DNA from: Botryosphaeria dothidea
Lineage: Eukaryota > Ascomycota > Dothideomycetes > Botryosphaeriales > Botryosphaeriaceae
Assembly (NCBI GenBank): GCA_011503125.2
Contig: WWBZ02000062.1
Span: 3,720,001 to 3,784,000, forward strand
DNA length: 64,000 nt
Reading direction: 5' to 3'
The position numbers and the translations under genes are program-made. This document shows, in pieces, positions 36,526 through 49,696 of this stretch; position 1 is the first letter of the stretch; the number at the start of each line of letters is the position of its first letter. Below the pieces are notes generated by a model, which searched no databases, had not been told where the DNA came from, and saw only the letters and a program-made list of their open reading frames with translations.

Positions 36526-39500
36526 AGCCTCTAAAAAAATATAACTATACTAAAAAATCGACTCTAAGCTACGGCGCCGGGAGAGAGTCCTAAAAACTCT
36601 TCTAGGCTTCGCGAGTTTTAAAATAGTACTTAAGATAACTATAGCCGCGAAGTAGTTAATATAGAGAATATAAAAAGAGGCGAATAGCCTTCTCTAGTAA
36701 CTATCTCTATCTAGCTCTAATATACTCCTAAGAAACCGTAGAGTATCTAATATAGCGTAGAATACGTTAAAAGAGTCTTAAAAATAGTAGATACCCTCCT
36801 CTAAGCCCTATAAATATCCGCTAGTCTCTCTTTAGTCCTCTCTAGCTAGATAAAAAATTTTCTCGATATTACTAAGATAATCTTCTAGAATTATATTACT
36901 ATCTACTAAAAGATAGCTACTAAGAAGCTAAGCCTTAAGAATATTCTTAAAGAGATCTAATAGGTCTAAAAGATAGTTAACTATATTTAAGCTATCTCTA
37001 TATCTATACCTAATACTCGTAACTAGATATAAATTATAGCCTAAGTAGCTCCGAAGCCCTCTACCCCCCTAGCTACTACTAAATTTACTCTCTACTTTTT
37101 AGAGATAGTAAATAAATAAAAAATAGCTAAGCTCTTAAATAAGATAATTATTAGAAAGATTTAAATAGAAAAAAACTAGGCGTATAAGAAAGTACTTACT
37201 ACTAAGAAGCTCCCTAGTAGAGACGTTAGAATCTTTATATTAGATAAAGTAACTAGAATAGCTCTTCTCTAGAACTAGAAATAGACTATAGAACTAGAAA
37301 AAGAAGTTAGGCCTAACTAGTAGCTATACTTAGTACTAGTATATAACGTTTCTCGAGAAGAAATCGATACTATAGACCCTTAAGCTATCTAAACTATCTA
37401 GAAGTAGAACCTATCTTTATATCTAGAACTACGTATTAATAAGCTAGTCTAGCTAAAGAGAAAGCTCCTAGAGGAGAAAACTTACTCGGCTATTATTCTT
37501 AGTACTATAAACTTTAAAACCGCTAACTAGATTATTAATAAGAGGCTTATTATTAACTTTACTATCTATATAGCGTAGTACTATAACGTAGCCTTTATAG
37601 TAATCTAGTATTTTAAGTACTAGGCCTACGGATATATTACTAACTATTATAAAAAGAAGAAAAAATACGAATAGTATAGTAAAATATATAATACTAGGGA
37701 CTATCCTAAGAAAAGTATATAATATATAAACTACTCTTAAAGGTATATAGCCTAGAGTAACTTTTATCTAGTACGTAGAGCCTACTATACTAAGGCCGTC
37801 TAAACCCGCTTAATAGTACTAGAAAGATACCGGGAAGAACCTCTAATAACTAAAATATAGTCTTAAACTAACTAGTTAATCGTTAGATTAAGAAAGAGGA
37901 TTAGAGAGAAGAAGCCGGTTAAAAAGAGACTAGGTAGGCTAAGAGACTTAAGCCGTCTTCCGCCTTCTAACTAAATAAGATTTACCGGACTTAATAGCTT
38001 ATAACACGCCTTAGAGAAGCTCGCGGGAACTCCCTCCTTATAGCCTATACTACTAGCCCCTTCGTAGCCGGATCTAAAGATAGAAGGAAGTTAATATTAG
38101 ATATAGGCTCTCTCTCTATTATATAGTATAACGTCTATAAAAGTAAGAATAGAATAATACTCCCGCTCTTTAAGAAAGTAAACCTAAAGATCTACTATAT
38201 TCTAGCTATCTAGGAACCTTAGAGAAACCCGAGGGTTAAGATAATAGTAAGATACTCTATCTACTATATAGTTTTTTCCTAGAAGAGAGTAGTAAGAATC
38301 TACTTCTTTATAAGTAAGGCTATTAGCCCCGACTTCTAGTAAGTAATAGTCTATTTACTAGATTTTATTATACTATCTTTTATTACTAGAATATATATAA
38401 TCTATATCTATAACTACTATAATTCTTCGCTAGCCTCTTATACTAGTATAGCGCTAGAAACTCTATCTCTTCTACTAAAAGTTCTTAGAAAACTAGAAGA
38501 GTATATTCTTCTAGAAGACTTTAATCTCTACTACCCTATCTAGAGAGGTATAACCTCTTTAATATACTATATCCTAGCGGATAATCTAATTAAGATAGCT
38601 ATTATAGCTAATCTTAATCTAGCCCTTCTAAGAGGTACTATTACTAGACGAGATAGTAGTAGCGAGAGTACTCTAGATCTTATCTTTATATTACGGTAGC
38701 TAGAGAAGAGAATCTTTAGCTATAGAGTTAGCTAGAAGCTCGAATTATTCTCTAACTACCTATCTATTCTTACTATATTTAATTTTTCTTCTATCTTCGT
38801 AGAACTACGCTCTCTAAGACTTTAGTAGAAGAAAATAAACTAGAAGAGAACTAATAATATACTCTAATTAAAGCTCGAATACCTTAAAGTAGCCCCTCTT
38901 AATACTAAAGTAGATCTAGATTATTTTACTATACTACTCTAAGAGGCTATCTAAAGAATAATTTAGAAGACTATTTTAGTAGCGAGACCTTCGTCCTAGG
39001 CCTCTATATAATAGATAAAGAAGTATTCGGATCTAGTATACTAGGCTAGAGTAGCTAGAAGAAAGTAAACGGTTATAGGGAGAGAGGAGGACTAGATAGT
39101 ATACTAAACTATTACTAATAGTAAGAAGAGATAGATTAGAAGAAATAGAATAAAAGTATAGCGTAGAATAGTAGCTAAGATTACTTCGGATCTATTTATA
39201 CTTTAGAAGCTCTTAAAGTAGATAAGAATAAGGGTACTAGAACCTCTAGCTCTATCTTAGTTTCTACCCCTCTAGAGAGTAGATAAATAACTATATTACG
39301 ATAACTAGTCTAAGGTAGAAATTCTTACTAACTAGTTCTTTTTATCTTCTAGGGCTACCGATCTCTTAGATTTAGATAGATATATATATCTAGTACTAGT
39401 AGAGATTTCCTAAGACCTTACTAAAGAGTAGATTCTTTATACTATTAAGAAGCTTTCTTTAGATAAGATACTAGGCCTAGATAAGATTACTAATAGATTT

Positions 39501-41680
39501 CTAAAGTAATACGCTAAGATACTAAGGGGACTTCTTACTAAGCTCTTTTAGAAATACCTCGTACTTAAATACTACTTTAGATAGTTTAAAAGCTCTATTA
39601 CCGTAGTTCTTAGAAAACTATAGAGGAACGATTATACTAAAGCTAAGTTATTTAGACTAATTACTTTACTTAATACGCTAGAAAAGCTACTTAAGAGGAT
39701 TATAGTAGATAGAATCTTCTAGACTACTAAAGTATACGGCCTACTTCCTAATATATAGATAGAAGCTAAAAGAAATAGATCCGTAGTAGTAGCTCTTAAT
39801 CTACTTATAGAATAGATCTATACTATCTAAGTATAAGACTTAGAGCTAGTAGCTTTAGTTCTTAGTTTAGATATCTTAAAAGTATATAACTACGTATTTT
39901 ATAGAAGGCTTCTCTATAATATAAGGATAGTAAAACTTCTAGAATAGGTAGAAAGATTTATCCGATTCTTTCTATAGAACTATACTACTTAGCTATTCTT
40001 TAGAGACTTTACTAGTCTACTAATCTAGATCTTAACCGGAATTTCTTAGAAATTCTTACTATCGCCGATACTCTACCTATTCTTTACTTCTAATCTACTT
40101 ATATAGCTACGTAGAAGTAATATCTTCCCCCTTAGATTCGTTAATAATACTAATATTCTAATCTTTAGTAGATCTATAGAATAGAACTATAGAATACTAG
40201 AGAGAGTATATTAAATTTACGAGCACTAGGTAGCTACCTACGGGTTAGCTTTCTCGCCTAATAAGTATTATCTTACTTATTTTATAAGAAAACTAAGGAG
40301 ATTTAATATAGTAGTAGAGATCCGTATTCCTAGATTTACTAGATACCTAGAGCCGATAATTAAGATTCTAGAAGTCTACGTAGATAATAAGCTTAGATAG
40401 AGACTCTATATTAGGGAAATAGAAGCTAAGATAATTAAATAGTATATATCTCTTTTTAGACTCGTAGCGTCTACTTAGAAAGCTTTATTTACTAAAGCCC
40501 GCTATATCTATACGGCCGTAGTAAGACTAGTTCTTACCTACGACTATAAAGTATAGTATATCTTAGAGAAAATCCTAGGGTAGAGGAAAATAGCTATCTA
40601 GCTACTAAAGAAGATCTAAAACTAGTACTTACGTACTATCTTAGGAGCGTATAAGTTAACTAATATATAAATCTTAGAGTATAAGATAGGAATTTCCCTA
40701 CTCTTACTATATCTAGACGAACTAGTACTAGTTTAGGCTATTAGAGCTAGAGATAGCCTAGTCGCGATAGTAGTAGAGAAAACTTACTAGAGTATTAAAT
40801 AGATAGCTCGGGCTACTCTAAGTACTAGAGGCGCCGCTAGCTCTACTAAAAGAACCCTACTTAGAAAAAAGATAAACTTACTACTTAACTACTATTTCTC
40901 TACCTACTAAAGTCTTTCGAAGTAAATAAAGCTACGTATAGTATATAGAAATAAGTAGAAGAAGAGATAGATAAAGTCTACTAGCTAGAAAAGATAAGAT
41001 AAGCTAGTAGTCTAAAGTATATAGTAGAATCTAAAAATTAGATAAATCTATAGCGAACTATCTAAGCTATAGAGTATACTTACTATCTTACTACGTATAG
41101 AGTATATTAGACTAAAGAACTTTCTCTTAAGACGTAAAATACTAGAATACTCTAGTTCTATCTATTTATACGGCTAGTATAGATAAACTCTAAAGTATAT
41201 TCTTCTCTTCTATCTCTACTTCTAATAGAGTAGGGTATAGATACTCTAAAGAGTAGGAACTACGGACTACTACTTTCTTCTCTTAATAAAGAAGGGAATT
41301 AAAGTAGTAATAGACTAGTTCTTACGCCTAGGGCTACTTAAGTAATTTAACCTAGTAAGAGAACTAATATAGAAAGATAACTAAGAAGAGAAACTAGGAG
41401 GATAACTAAAACTACTAGAACTACTAGAACCTAAATAACTACGAGAATAAGAACTAAAGAGATAGGTCTAGTAGGTAAATATAGGGCTACTATAGTAGCC
41501 GCTACTAGTAAGAAGAAAAAATAAGAATTAGTATAGAATAGTATACCTAGAGAGAGAGAAGGGGTTTTTACTAGACGAAAAGATTTTCCTCCTCGTATAA
41601 AATAACTATAGATAGCTAGCCCCGTATAGATTCGTAAGGGAGCTATATCGGGAAGAAATAAATTTATCTATCTATCTATA
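36526..41680 (+). mobile_element. LINE L4, full-length, RIP-mutated
   Basis: A 5.15-kb copy of the L3 family inserted in the G3 reverse transcriptase. Flanked by tatatctctactta (36,512-36,525 and 41,677-41,690); intact G1 has a single copy at about 12,380-12,394. The leader agcctctaaaaaaat is followed by ATA where L3 has ATG, so the start codon is lost by TG-to-TA change. ORF1 and ORF2 align base for base with L3 throughout, but nearly all CA/TG are gone. This makes L4 a direct record of which L3 positions are RIP targets. The catalytic pair near 40,141-40,149 reads AAT AAT. It ends with the CCC/GGG stem and (TATC)n. Confidence 0.92.
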
Positions 41681-43688
41681 TCTCTACTTATTATTAGAAA
41701 GCTAGAAGAAGAACTTAGAGTCTATATTAACTATAGAGCTCTAAACGCTATTACTAAAAAGAACCGATATCTAATTCTATATATTAATAAAATTCTTATC
41801 TAGCTTAGTAAGGCTAAGATCTTTATAAAACTCGACGTTATCTATATCTTTAACCGGATCCGAATTAAGAAAGGCTATAAGTATCTTACCGCTTTTAATA
41901 CTCGCTTTAGTTAGTATAAATACCTAGTTATACTCTTTAGGCTCTATAATATACTAGATATCTTTTAGAGCTATATTAATAATTCTATACTCGAATATTT
42001 AGATAAGTTTTATATAGCGTACCTAGATAATATTCTTATCTATAGTAAAAAGAAGAATAAATACGCCTAAAATATTAATAAAGTTCTCTAACGGCTAAAG
42101 GACTATAGTCTCTAACTCGACCTTAATAAATACGAATTTAATATTAGATTAGTTAAGTACCTCGGCCTTATTATTAGTATAAACGGAATTAAAATAGATC
42201 TAGAAAAAATTTCTACTATTATTAACTAGGAGGTATCGACGTTAGTTAAGAATATATAAGCCTTTCTTAGCTTTATAAACTTCTACCGCCGCTTTATTAA
42301 AAACTTCTTCTATATAGTACGCCTTCTTACTAAGATAATAAAAGAAGAATAATTTACGACTAGAAATAGAAAATATAAGATAAGATACTAGAAGTTTATA
42401 TAGGATAATAAGAAATAAGCCGTCTTTAACTAACTATAAGCTATATTTACCTTCGTACCTATTCTTATATATTTTAACTCTAAAAAGAAAATATAGGTTA
42501 AAACGGATATCTTAGACTTTATTAGTATAGATATTCTATTATAGATATACGACGGAGTACTTAAACTAGTTACGTACTTTTCTAAGAAAATATTCTTAAC
42601 TAAGTATAACTATATAATCTACGATAAAGAGCTACTTACTATTATTCGCTTCTTTAAAACTTAGAAACTAGAACTTATAAGTACTTTTATAGATAAGCCT
42701 ATTAAGGTACTTATAGATTATAAGAACTTAGAGTATTTTATAATAACTAAGTAGCTAACTAGCCGCTAAGCCCGCTAGGCTAAATTTCTATCCGTCTTTA
42801 ACTTTATTATCTTCTACCGGCTAGATAAATAAGAAGAAAAGCTAGACTCGCTTATAAGAAGAACGTAGGACTTATCGTAAGAAATTAACGACCTAAGAAA
42901 GTAATATCTGTTCTAATAACTACTTTAGGACTTAAATCTAGAACCTAATATAAAGATCGCTATTAATTCTATTCTCTTTACTACTAATAATCTAGAGAAG
43001 AAGAAGTTAGACTCTTAAGAGCCGGAAGATAACTAGATCTAAGAAATCTAGAAAGCCTAGGAAATCTAGAAAGTCTAGAAAACCTAGAAAGCTAGATAAA
43101 AAGACCTCGATATACTTATTAGCGAAGTCTATAAGAAGAATAGAGTAATCTAGAATTTTTATAAAAGTATTAATACTAGAGATAGACGTATACTAAGCTA
43201 CTTAATTAGAAAGAGCTATAAGAAAAATATTTAGAACTTCTTAGTAAAAGATAGTTAGGTATAGCTAAAAGACGCGCTTATTATTCTAAACTACTAACTA
43301 CTACGCCTACGCCTTCTATAGAATTACTACGAAAAACTACTTATAGAATATCTAAGATCTAAAGCTATATATAGAAAGCTTATAGAAAACTATTAATAGG
43401 CTAGATAAAGAGAAGACGTTACTTATTTCTATAAGAACTATTACTACTACCGCCGCTATAAGCTATACTCGAAGTAAAAGTAAGAACTACTTAAACCGCT
43501 ATCTATTTTCTAATAGAAGTAGCTCTACGTAATCTTAGACTTTATAGAAAAACTACCGCTATATACTAGAAAGAATTAGAGATACTAATACTATCTAGTT
43601 ATTATAGACCGTTTAACTAAAGAAAAGATCTACGAGCTAATAATAATACTAGATACTAAAGAAACCGTAGAGGCTCTAAACCGCCGCC
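41681..43688 (+). pseudogene. G3 reverse transcriptase, RNase H and integrase start
   Basis: Collinear with G1 about 12,381-14,372. The reverse transcriptase core reads YLDN near 42,019-42,030. It ends in ctaaaccgccgcc (43,676-43,688), the left duplication of L5. Confidence 0.85.
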
Positions 43689-46150
43689 GAAGTCCTATAG
43701 AATTATCTCTTTACTAAACTACTTAGAAAAAGTTCTAGAGCGTATTATAGCTAAGAGGCTAGGCTATCTTATAGAGAAAACTACTCTACTAGACCCCTTA
43801 TAAATAGAAGAAAGATTAAAGAAGTCTACCGTAGACGCCGCTCTTTTACTAACGAATTTAGTAGAGGAAAATAAGGCTAAAGAGCTAAAAATCTCTACTT
43901 TATTCTTAGATATAAAAGAAGCCTTCGACTACGTTATCTAAGAGTAACTACTAGCTATAATAGCTAGAATAGACTTTCTCGTTAGCCTCTTAGCGTAGAT
44001 AAGGTTCTTTCTAAACTAGCGAAGGCTTCGGTTAAGTTTTAATAGAGAAATAGAAGAATTTAGTAAGATAGAAACTAGTATTCCGCAAGGAAGCCTAGTC
44101 TCCCCTATACTTTTTCTAATATATATCCGCGAACTCTTCCCCGAACGGCTTAAGAGATAAATAATCTTTTTATCTTATATAGACGATATCTCGTTAACTA
44201 CTAGTTCTACTAGCTAGAAAACGAATATATCTATCTTAGAAAAAGGTATAGATTAGGAGAGAATAGCGCGGTAGAATTCGACTTATTAAAGACGGAGTTA
44301 ATCTACTTTAGTAAGGAGAAAAAAGCCCGTATTTCTAGTCTTAAACTACCCTCCGAGGACGTTATAGAATCTAAAAATCTAGTCCGTTAGCTAGGCGTTT
44401 TCTTTAACCCCCTACTTACTTTTAAAGAGTACGTATCTATAAGAGTAAGCTAGGTAAGGTCCGCCTTTTACCGGCTATCTAGACTCGCGAATATAGAGCG
44501 AGGGTTAAGCCCCTACGCCGTTAGATAACTTTATCTAGCGTGCGTAAACTCCGTTCTAGACTACGTATACGAAATCTACTAGAAAAACTAACTCGCATTT
44601 AAACGATAAGCTACTCTATTATAGAATCTAGCCCTTCGAAAGATTCTAGGGGTTTTTAAAACCGCCCCGATTATTCCGCTAGAGCTAGAAGCCGCTATCC
44701 TACCCCCCGAGGCACGTTTTAACGCGAAAATTCGGAATTACGCGCTTAGAACGTTAAAACTCGATAAAACCTATCCTATAAAAGCTACGCTTAATAGAAT
44801 AGAACTAGAAGAACCGTACGAAAGAGCTAGTACACGGCTAGAAAAACTAAAAGAATTTCTTCTATCTAATCCCCTCGGTCTCGACGAGGAACTAGATTTC
44901 TTTTATTTTTCTTCGTAGAACTAAGAAACCTCTTATACGGTTAGAATCTCTAGTAAATCTAAGGAAGAAGAGGTAAAAGAATACTTAACCCTTCTTAAAA
45001 ACCCTCCCTAAAATCTAATAACTATATATTCCGACGCTAGTTCTATTTCTAATAAAACGGAAATCGGAGTTAGAATAGTAGTAGATAAGGGAAGCCTATC
45101 TAAAGAGGAGTAAACGAGAAAAGTTCTAAACTTAGGACCTAATTTACTAGTCTATAACGAAGAACTCGAAGGTATAACTAGTGCCCTAGAGCTCGCCGTT
45201 AAGAATAGATACTCCTCGAAAGATATTAGAGTCTACGCGGATAACTAGGCCGCCCTCTATAGGCTTAAATCTCTATCCGGAAACTTCGGATAAGCGTGCT
45301 AAATAAGAGCCCTACGCGCGGCTAGAACGCTAAGAGAAAGGGATAATATAACTACCTTAGAATAGGTTCCCGGCTACCGGAATATAGTAGGAAACGAAGA
45401 AGCTAATTCCCTAGCAAAGTACGCGGTAAAATACCCTCTAAAAACTAAAGAATCTAGCCTAGCTTTCTACCGAATGCTAGTAAAGTAAGAACTAGATAAG
45501 GAGTAGCTCTTTAAAGCGGAAAAGCTTAAGAAACTAGCCCGAGAATCCTCCTATTTAAAAACGTTTAGTTAGAAAATAAGGAAAAAGCTAAATCTTCCTC
45601 CTACGGAGCGGGAAATAGCCTCCGTCTTTTACTAACTAAAAGTAGGACACGGCTACTTTAAGTCCTACCTATATAGGTTCTCCTACGCGGAAACGGACCT
45701 ATATACGTACGGAACGGCTAAATAAACCCCTAGATACCTTATACTAGGATGTTCTCTTTATAAAGCCCCCCGGCTTAAAATAAAAGAACGCCTAGAGATA
45801 CTACGCCCTAGCCTTAATTTAGTTTTAAATACCCGAGAAGGTATTCTAGCTATACTAGAATATCTAAAAGAAACGAGGATCGCTACGCGGAAATAGCGCC
45901 TTAACGAACTATTCGAGAAGATTTAAAATACCTACTTATCCGCTTACGCTTCTTATCTACTACTTCTTTAAACTCTCTTACTTTTCTTAGTATTAGTTAT
46001 CTCGAAAGCCTAGATCTAACCGTTTCTTTTCTCTAACGTGCCTTTATCTTTCTCGAAACTACGTACCCCCTAGAAAGCTCCTTTAAATAGGGCCGTCTAG
46101 ATAGTTTTTAACTTAGAGTAGACGTAAAATAAATTAATTAATTAATTAAT
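43689..46150 (+). mobile_element. LINE L5, second family, 5'-truncated, with RNase H
   Basis: A 2.46-kb insertion in the G3 integrase, flanked by an unchanged 13-bp duplication ctaaaccgccgcc (43,676-43,688 and 46,151-46,163). It ends in an (attaatta)n tail (46,131-46,150) and starts abruptly inside the reverse transcriptase, so it is a 5'-truncated insertion. Reading through stops: ISLLNYLEKVLERIIAKRLG, LFLDIKEAFD, IPQGSLVSPILFLIYI and YIDD (44,176-44,187, coded GAC GAT, so intact). An RNase H domain follows near 45,025-45,440 (IYSDAS, then VYADN, then GNEEANSLAKYA), then a C-rich tail with ILGCSLYKAPR near 45,740. It keeps more CG and some GCA sites and has fewer stops than the neighbours. 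Confidence 0.88.
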
Positions 46151-47171
46151 CTAAACCGCCGCCTCTTTTATATACGAGATTTTCTAATAGATATTATCTC
46201 TAACCGAGGTAGCGCTATAGACTTCTATATCTATAGAAGAACTATAGAACGATATAATATAAAGATTAAAATATTAACTATCTTTTACCTCTAGACTAAC
46301 GGCTAGAGCGAGAGCTCTATTAAAGGTCTTAAAAAGTATCTTCGGATATATATTAACTACGCGTAAGATAACTAGATCGACTTTCTATCTAAAGCTAAAT
46401 TTATAGCTAATATATATATTAGCGTATTAACTAGTATATCGCTATTCTTTATCGATAACGAATTCTATCTACGTACTAGCTTAGAGCTTATAAAAATCTA
46501 TTAGAGTACTAGAAAAGTAGAAGTAATTAGAATAGACTAGTTAGTTAAAAGATTAAATACTATAAGAAGCTTCCTGTAAGAATAACTAGTCTAGATATAA
46601 AAAAAATAAGTCCGCTACGTAGATAAATTTCGCTAGCTATACTCTACTTTCCGTATAGGCGATAAAGTATTTATTAACGCCTAAGACTTTAACCTAGAAC
46701 GGAATAGTAAGTTTTTCTTACTAAAGAATCTTAGTCCGTAGAAAATTACTAGGTTAATTAACGATAAAGTATACGAAGTTACTATACTTTCTTATATATA
46801 AGAGAAAGAAATTTTTTCTATATTTTACTTCTAGAAGCTATATCTTATTCTAAATAATCTATACCTAAGTTAGATCTAGAAGTCTAGCCTAGTATACGTA
46901 ATCTTTAATAAAAACGAGAATAAAATTTATAAGAAGTAAAAAGTACTAGAGGTAGTAAATTACTAAAATTTAAGATATAGAGTATAGTATAAGATTATCT
47001 TTATAGATAACTAAGATAAGTAAAACTTTAATCCTCTATAGTAATACTAGGGTAACTATAAGAATACTTCTAATAAAATTCGTAAGTACTATATATACTA
47101 TAAGAACGCGCCTAAGCTACCCGAATTTTTTAAAAAGCTTAGCGGACCTCGCTTAGAGAAGAGAAAGATAG
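46151..47171 (+). pseudogene. G3 integrase end and chromodomain-like tail
   Basis: Collinear with G1 about 14,360-15,379. The chromodomain-like stretch lies at about 46,930-47,040, with TAA/TAG in the positions of the aromatic residues. All frames are broken. Confidence 0.83.
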
Positions 47172-47403
47172 TATTAGACTTCTTAAGCGCTACTATTCTA
47201 AGTAACTAAATAGATATTTAATAGTAACTAAAGGCTCTAACTTTACTAAGAATAACTTAGTTAAATACTAAGATATAGGCCTAGCGCTAAGCGACTAGAT
47301 ATATTTATTCTTCGCTCTCTCTTTCTAGACTCTCTTTTCTTTCTTTTTATATATAGATTTTTAGTTAAAAATAATACTATTATTTCGGCTTTACTATCTT
47401 ATA
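47172..47403 (+). repeat. 3' LTR of G3 (family A)
   Basis: 232 bp, TATTAGACTTC...TCTTATA, followed by the taagt duplication. Confidence 0.9.
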
Positions 47404-48855
47404 TAAGTTTAGTAAACTATATCTAGTTAAAAGACGAGAAATAGCTTAGATTTCTTAGCCTATTTAGCTCTCTCTTAGTTAGCTTTTTTTTTTTAAATCT
47501 CTTTTTTAGTCTAAACGTTAACTAGTTAGTTTAAAGCTATATCTTAGCCGTAGAAATATCTTCTCTATATCTTTTTAGTACCGCTAGGCGGGCCTTAGTA
47601 GTCTTAGTCTAACGGGCTTTACGCGTTAGATAGAAGTTATTTTAGGCCGTATACTCTTAGTTATAGTTTATATATTACGTCTTCTCTTTAGAGTACTTAT
47701 AGATATTATATATCTTAGTATATTAGCCGTATCTATTCTTTCTTCTATAGTAGATAGAGATATAACTATAATTCTAGTACTTAAAGTACTAAATTACTAT
47801 AAAGATTATACTATAGTACTTTACTATATAAAGAGTATAGTTACTAATAAGTTCTTTAGTAATAATTTAGTTAGCTATTTTAGAATCTATAGTACTAAGA
47901 ATAATAACTAAATATATTTTTTTTTTTAGAAGCTTTCTTTTTAGCTAGGCTAACTTACTAATATATAGTTCTAAATATAGAAATAAATTTTAATTCTAAA
48001 GAGTTTAGGCGGCCTAAAGATTTTTAATATTAATATCTTTAAGAGAAACGTTATAGACTAGTACTAAGTAGAACTACTAGTTAAAACGAACTTTTCTATT
48101 TAGTTTTATAGTCTATTTCTAATTCTAGAGAAGAACTACTCTAGTCTAAGTATTAGATATAAAAAGTTTAATATCTCTACTAGAAAGCTTCTTAGCTACT
48201 AGTACTCTTTTATAAGCTAAGCTTTTCTTTATCTAAATTTTTTTAATAATAGTCTCGTTAGTAAGATTAGTAATCTTCTATCTATTAGTTTTATCTAAAA
48301 AATATAGAGTAAGCTTAGTAGTAGTTAGAGAGATAAAGAGTTTTAGAGCTACTTAGACTATAATATTAGCTTAACTAAGTATTATAGACGTAAGAATAGT
48401 CTAGAGTTAACTAATTATCTTTTAAATCTATTAAATCTTCTTAAAAATATTCTTAAGGCCTAGCTTTTTAGTAGTCGCCTTTTAATAAATAGTAATATAA
48501 TCTTAAAAGATTATCTTAGTAATATTAAGAAAATTTTTTATCTAGCTAGAGAGAACTAAAGAGAGACTAGCGAATATTTATAAAGCTTAGAGAAAAGTAT
48601 CTACTATTTTTAAAACTTTTTTAACGTATTCTACGCTATACTAAGTATTTTATAATTTATTAAAGATACGCTATAATTAAGTAGAGATAGTTACTAAAGA
48701 AAGCTATTCGCCTCTTTCTACGGCTTCTATATTAATTATAATGCGACTATAGCTACTCTAAGTAGTATTTTAAATCTCGTTAAATCTAGAAGAGTTTCTA
48801 AAGCTCTCTTTTAGCGCCGTAGCTTAGAGTCGATTTTTTAGCGTAGTTATATTTT
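47404..48855 (-). mobile_element. LINE L1, segment 5 (ORF1 and 5' end)
   Basis: Collinear with L2 22,660-24,110 (minus). It holds the start of ORF2 and all of ORF1, ending near 48,840 with the reverse complement of the ORF1 start region (cgccgtagcttagagtcgat). Fully RIP-mutated. At about 48,855 it joins Gypsy sequence G4, the target into which L1 inserted. The other copy of the L1 target duplication lies left of the window. Confidence 0.85.
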
Positions 48856-49696
48856 TTATCTTTTAACGATAATATTTAGCTTTATAAAGAGTTTTAAATA
48901 GCTATTTAAGAGAAATAAAAATAAAAGTAACTACTAAGAGAGCTAAGCTAATAGAAATACTATTTTATATTTTATTAATCTTCTCTTCTTTAGTAAAATT
49001 AGTAAAAAACTAAAGTATATATAAGTAGGCGTAGTAAAAGTTTACCGTCTTTTTCTCGTTTTATTTAGTAAGAATAAAGTTATTAATAGCTTTTTTCTTT
49101 ACGATATTTATTCTATATATCTTTTCTAACTTTTTTAAGAAATCTAGAGCTATCTAGTAGCTATTAATATACGGGCGTATTATAACGGTAATTAAATTAG
49201 TAAGACGAGAGTAGATATAGTAAATTATTAACTTTTAATTTTTTTAGAAGAAGTTCTCTTCGACTTTAAGCTTAAAAATTATATTATTTTTAAAGTTAAT
49301 AAAAGCGTAGATATTAGTAGAGATAAGCTTATTAATATTTCTTATAAGTATCTTCTATAAGTCTTAATAAGAGAGAATTCTTTATAAGATAGTAGTTTTC
49401 TTTCTTAGTTAACGTTCCTAGTTAAAACTATAAATATTAATATTAGAAAGAATATCTATATAAGAATTAGTAATATTCTTAGTTAGAAGGTTATTTTCTT
49501 AAATAAGCCGGCTAATCTTATTATTACTTTCTTTAATAACTCTATTAAATCTAGTAATTATCTTCTTATAGATCTACTTAAGTTTTTTATACTTATTCTA
49601 AAAAGAGGCGTAGGTTATATACTCTTTACTAGTAGCTATTTAAGTAACTTAGAGGATATAATAGAACTTAGTACGCTAATTTACTATTACTATAGT
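48856..49696 (-). mobile_element. Gypsy copy G4 (family A), gag part, outermost element of the nest
   Basis: Collinear with G2 at about 31,255-32,092, the gag region of family A on the minus strand, fully RIP-mutated. Its remaining 3' part should lie left of base 1, on the other side of L1. At the right it stops at actatag (about 49,695), short of the gag 5' end and the LTR, where an unrelated LTR begins. Its 5' end has therefore been lost or moved. Confidence 0.8.

Larger units (their letters stand above)
33359..47403 (+). mobile_element. Gypsy retrotransposon G3 (family A), plus, with two LINE insertions
   Basis: Flanked by taagt (33,354-33,358 and 47,404-47,408), with 232-bp LTRs at both ends. 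The interior is collinear with G1: 33,591-36,525 (gag, protease, start of reverse transcriptase), 41,681-43,688 (reverse transcriptase, RNase H, start of integrase) and 46,151-47,171 (rest of integrase, chromodomain-like). LINE L4 splits the reverse transcriptase and LINE L5 splits the integrase. Without them the element is about 6.4 kb. More heavily mutated than G1 (several CC and CG sites lost as well), and no frame is open. Confidence 0.9.

Noticed and set aside
1..49696. Centromere
   Set aside because: A RIP-saturated AT-rich nest could be pericentromeric, but nothing in the sequence itself shows centromere function.
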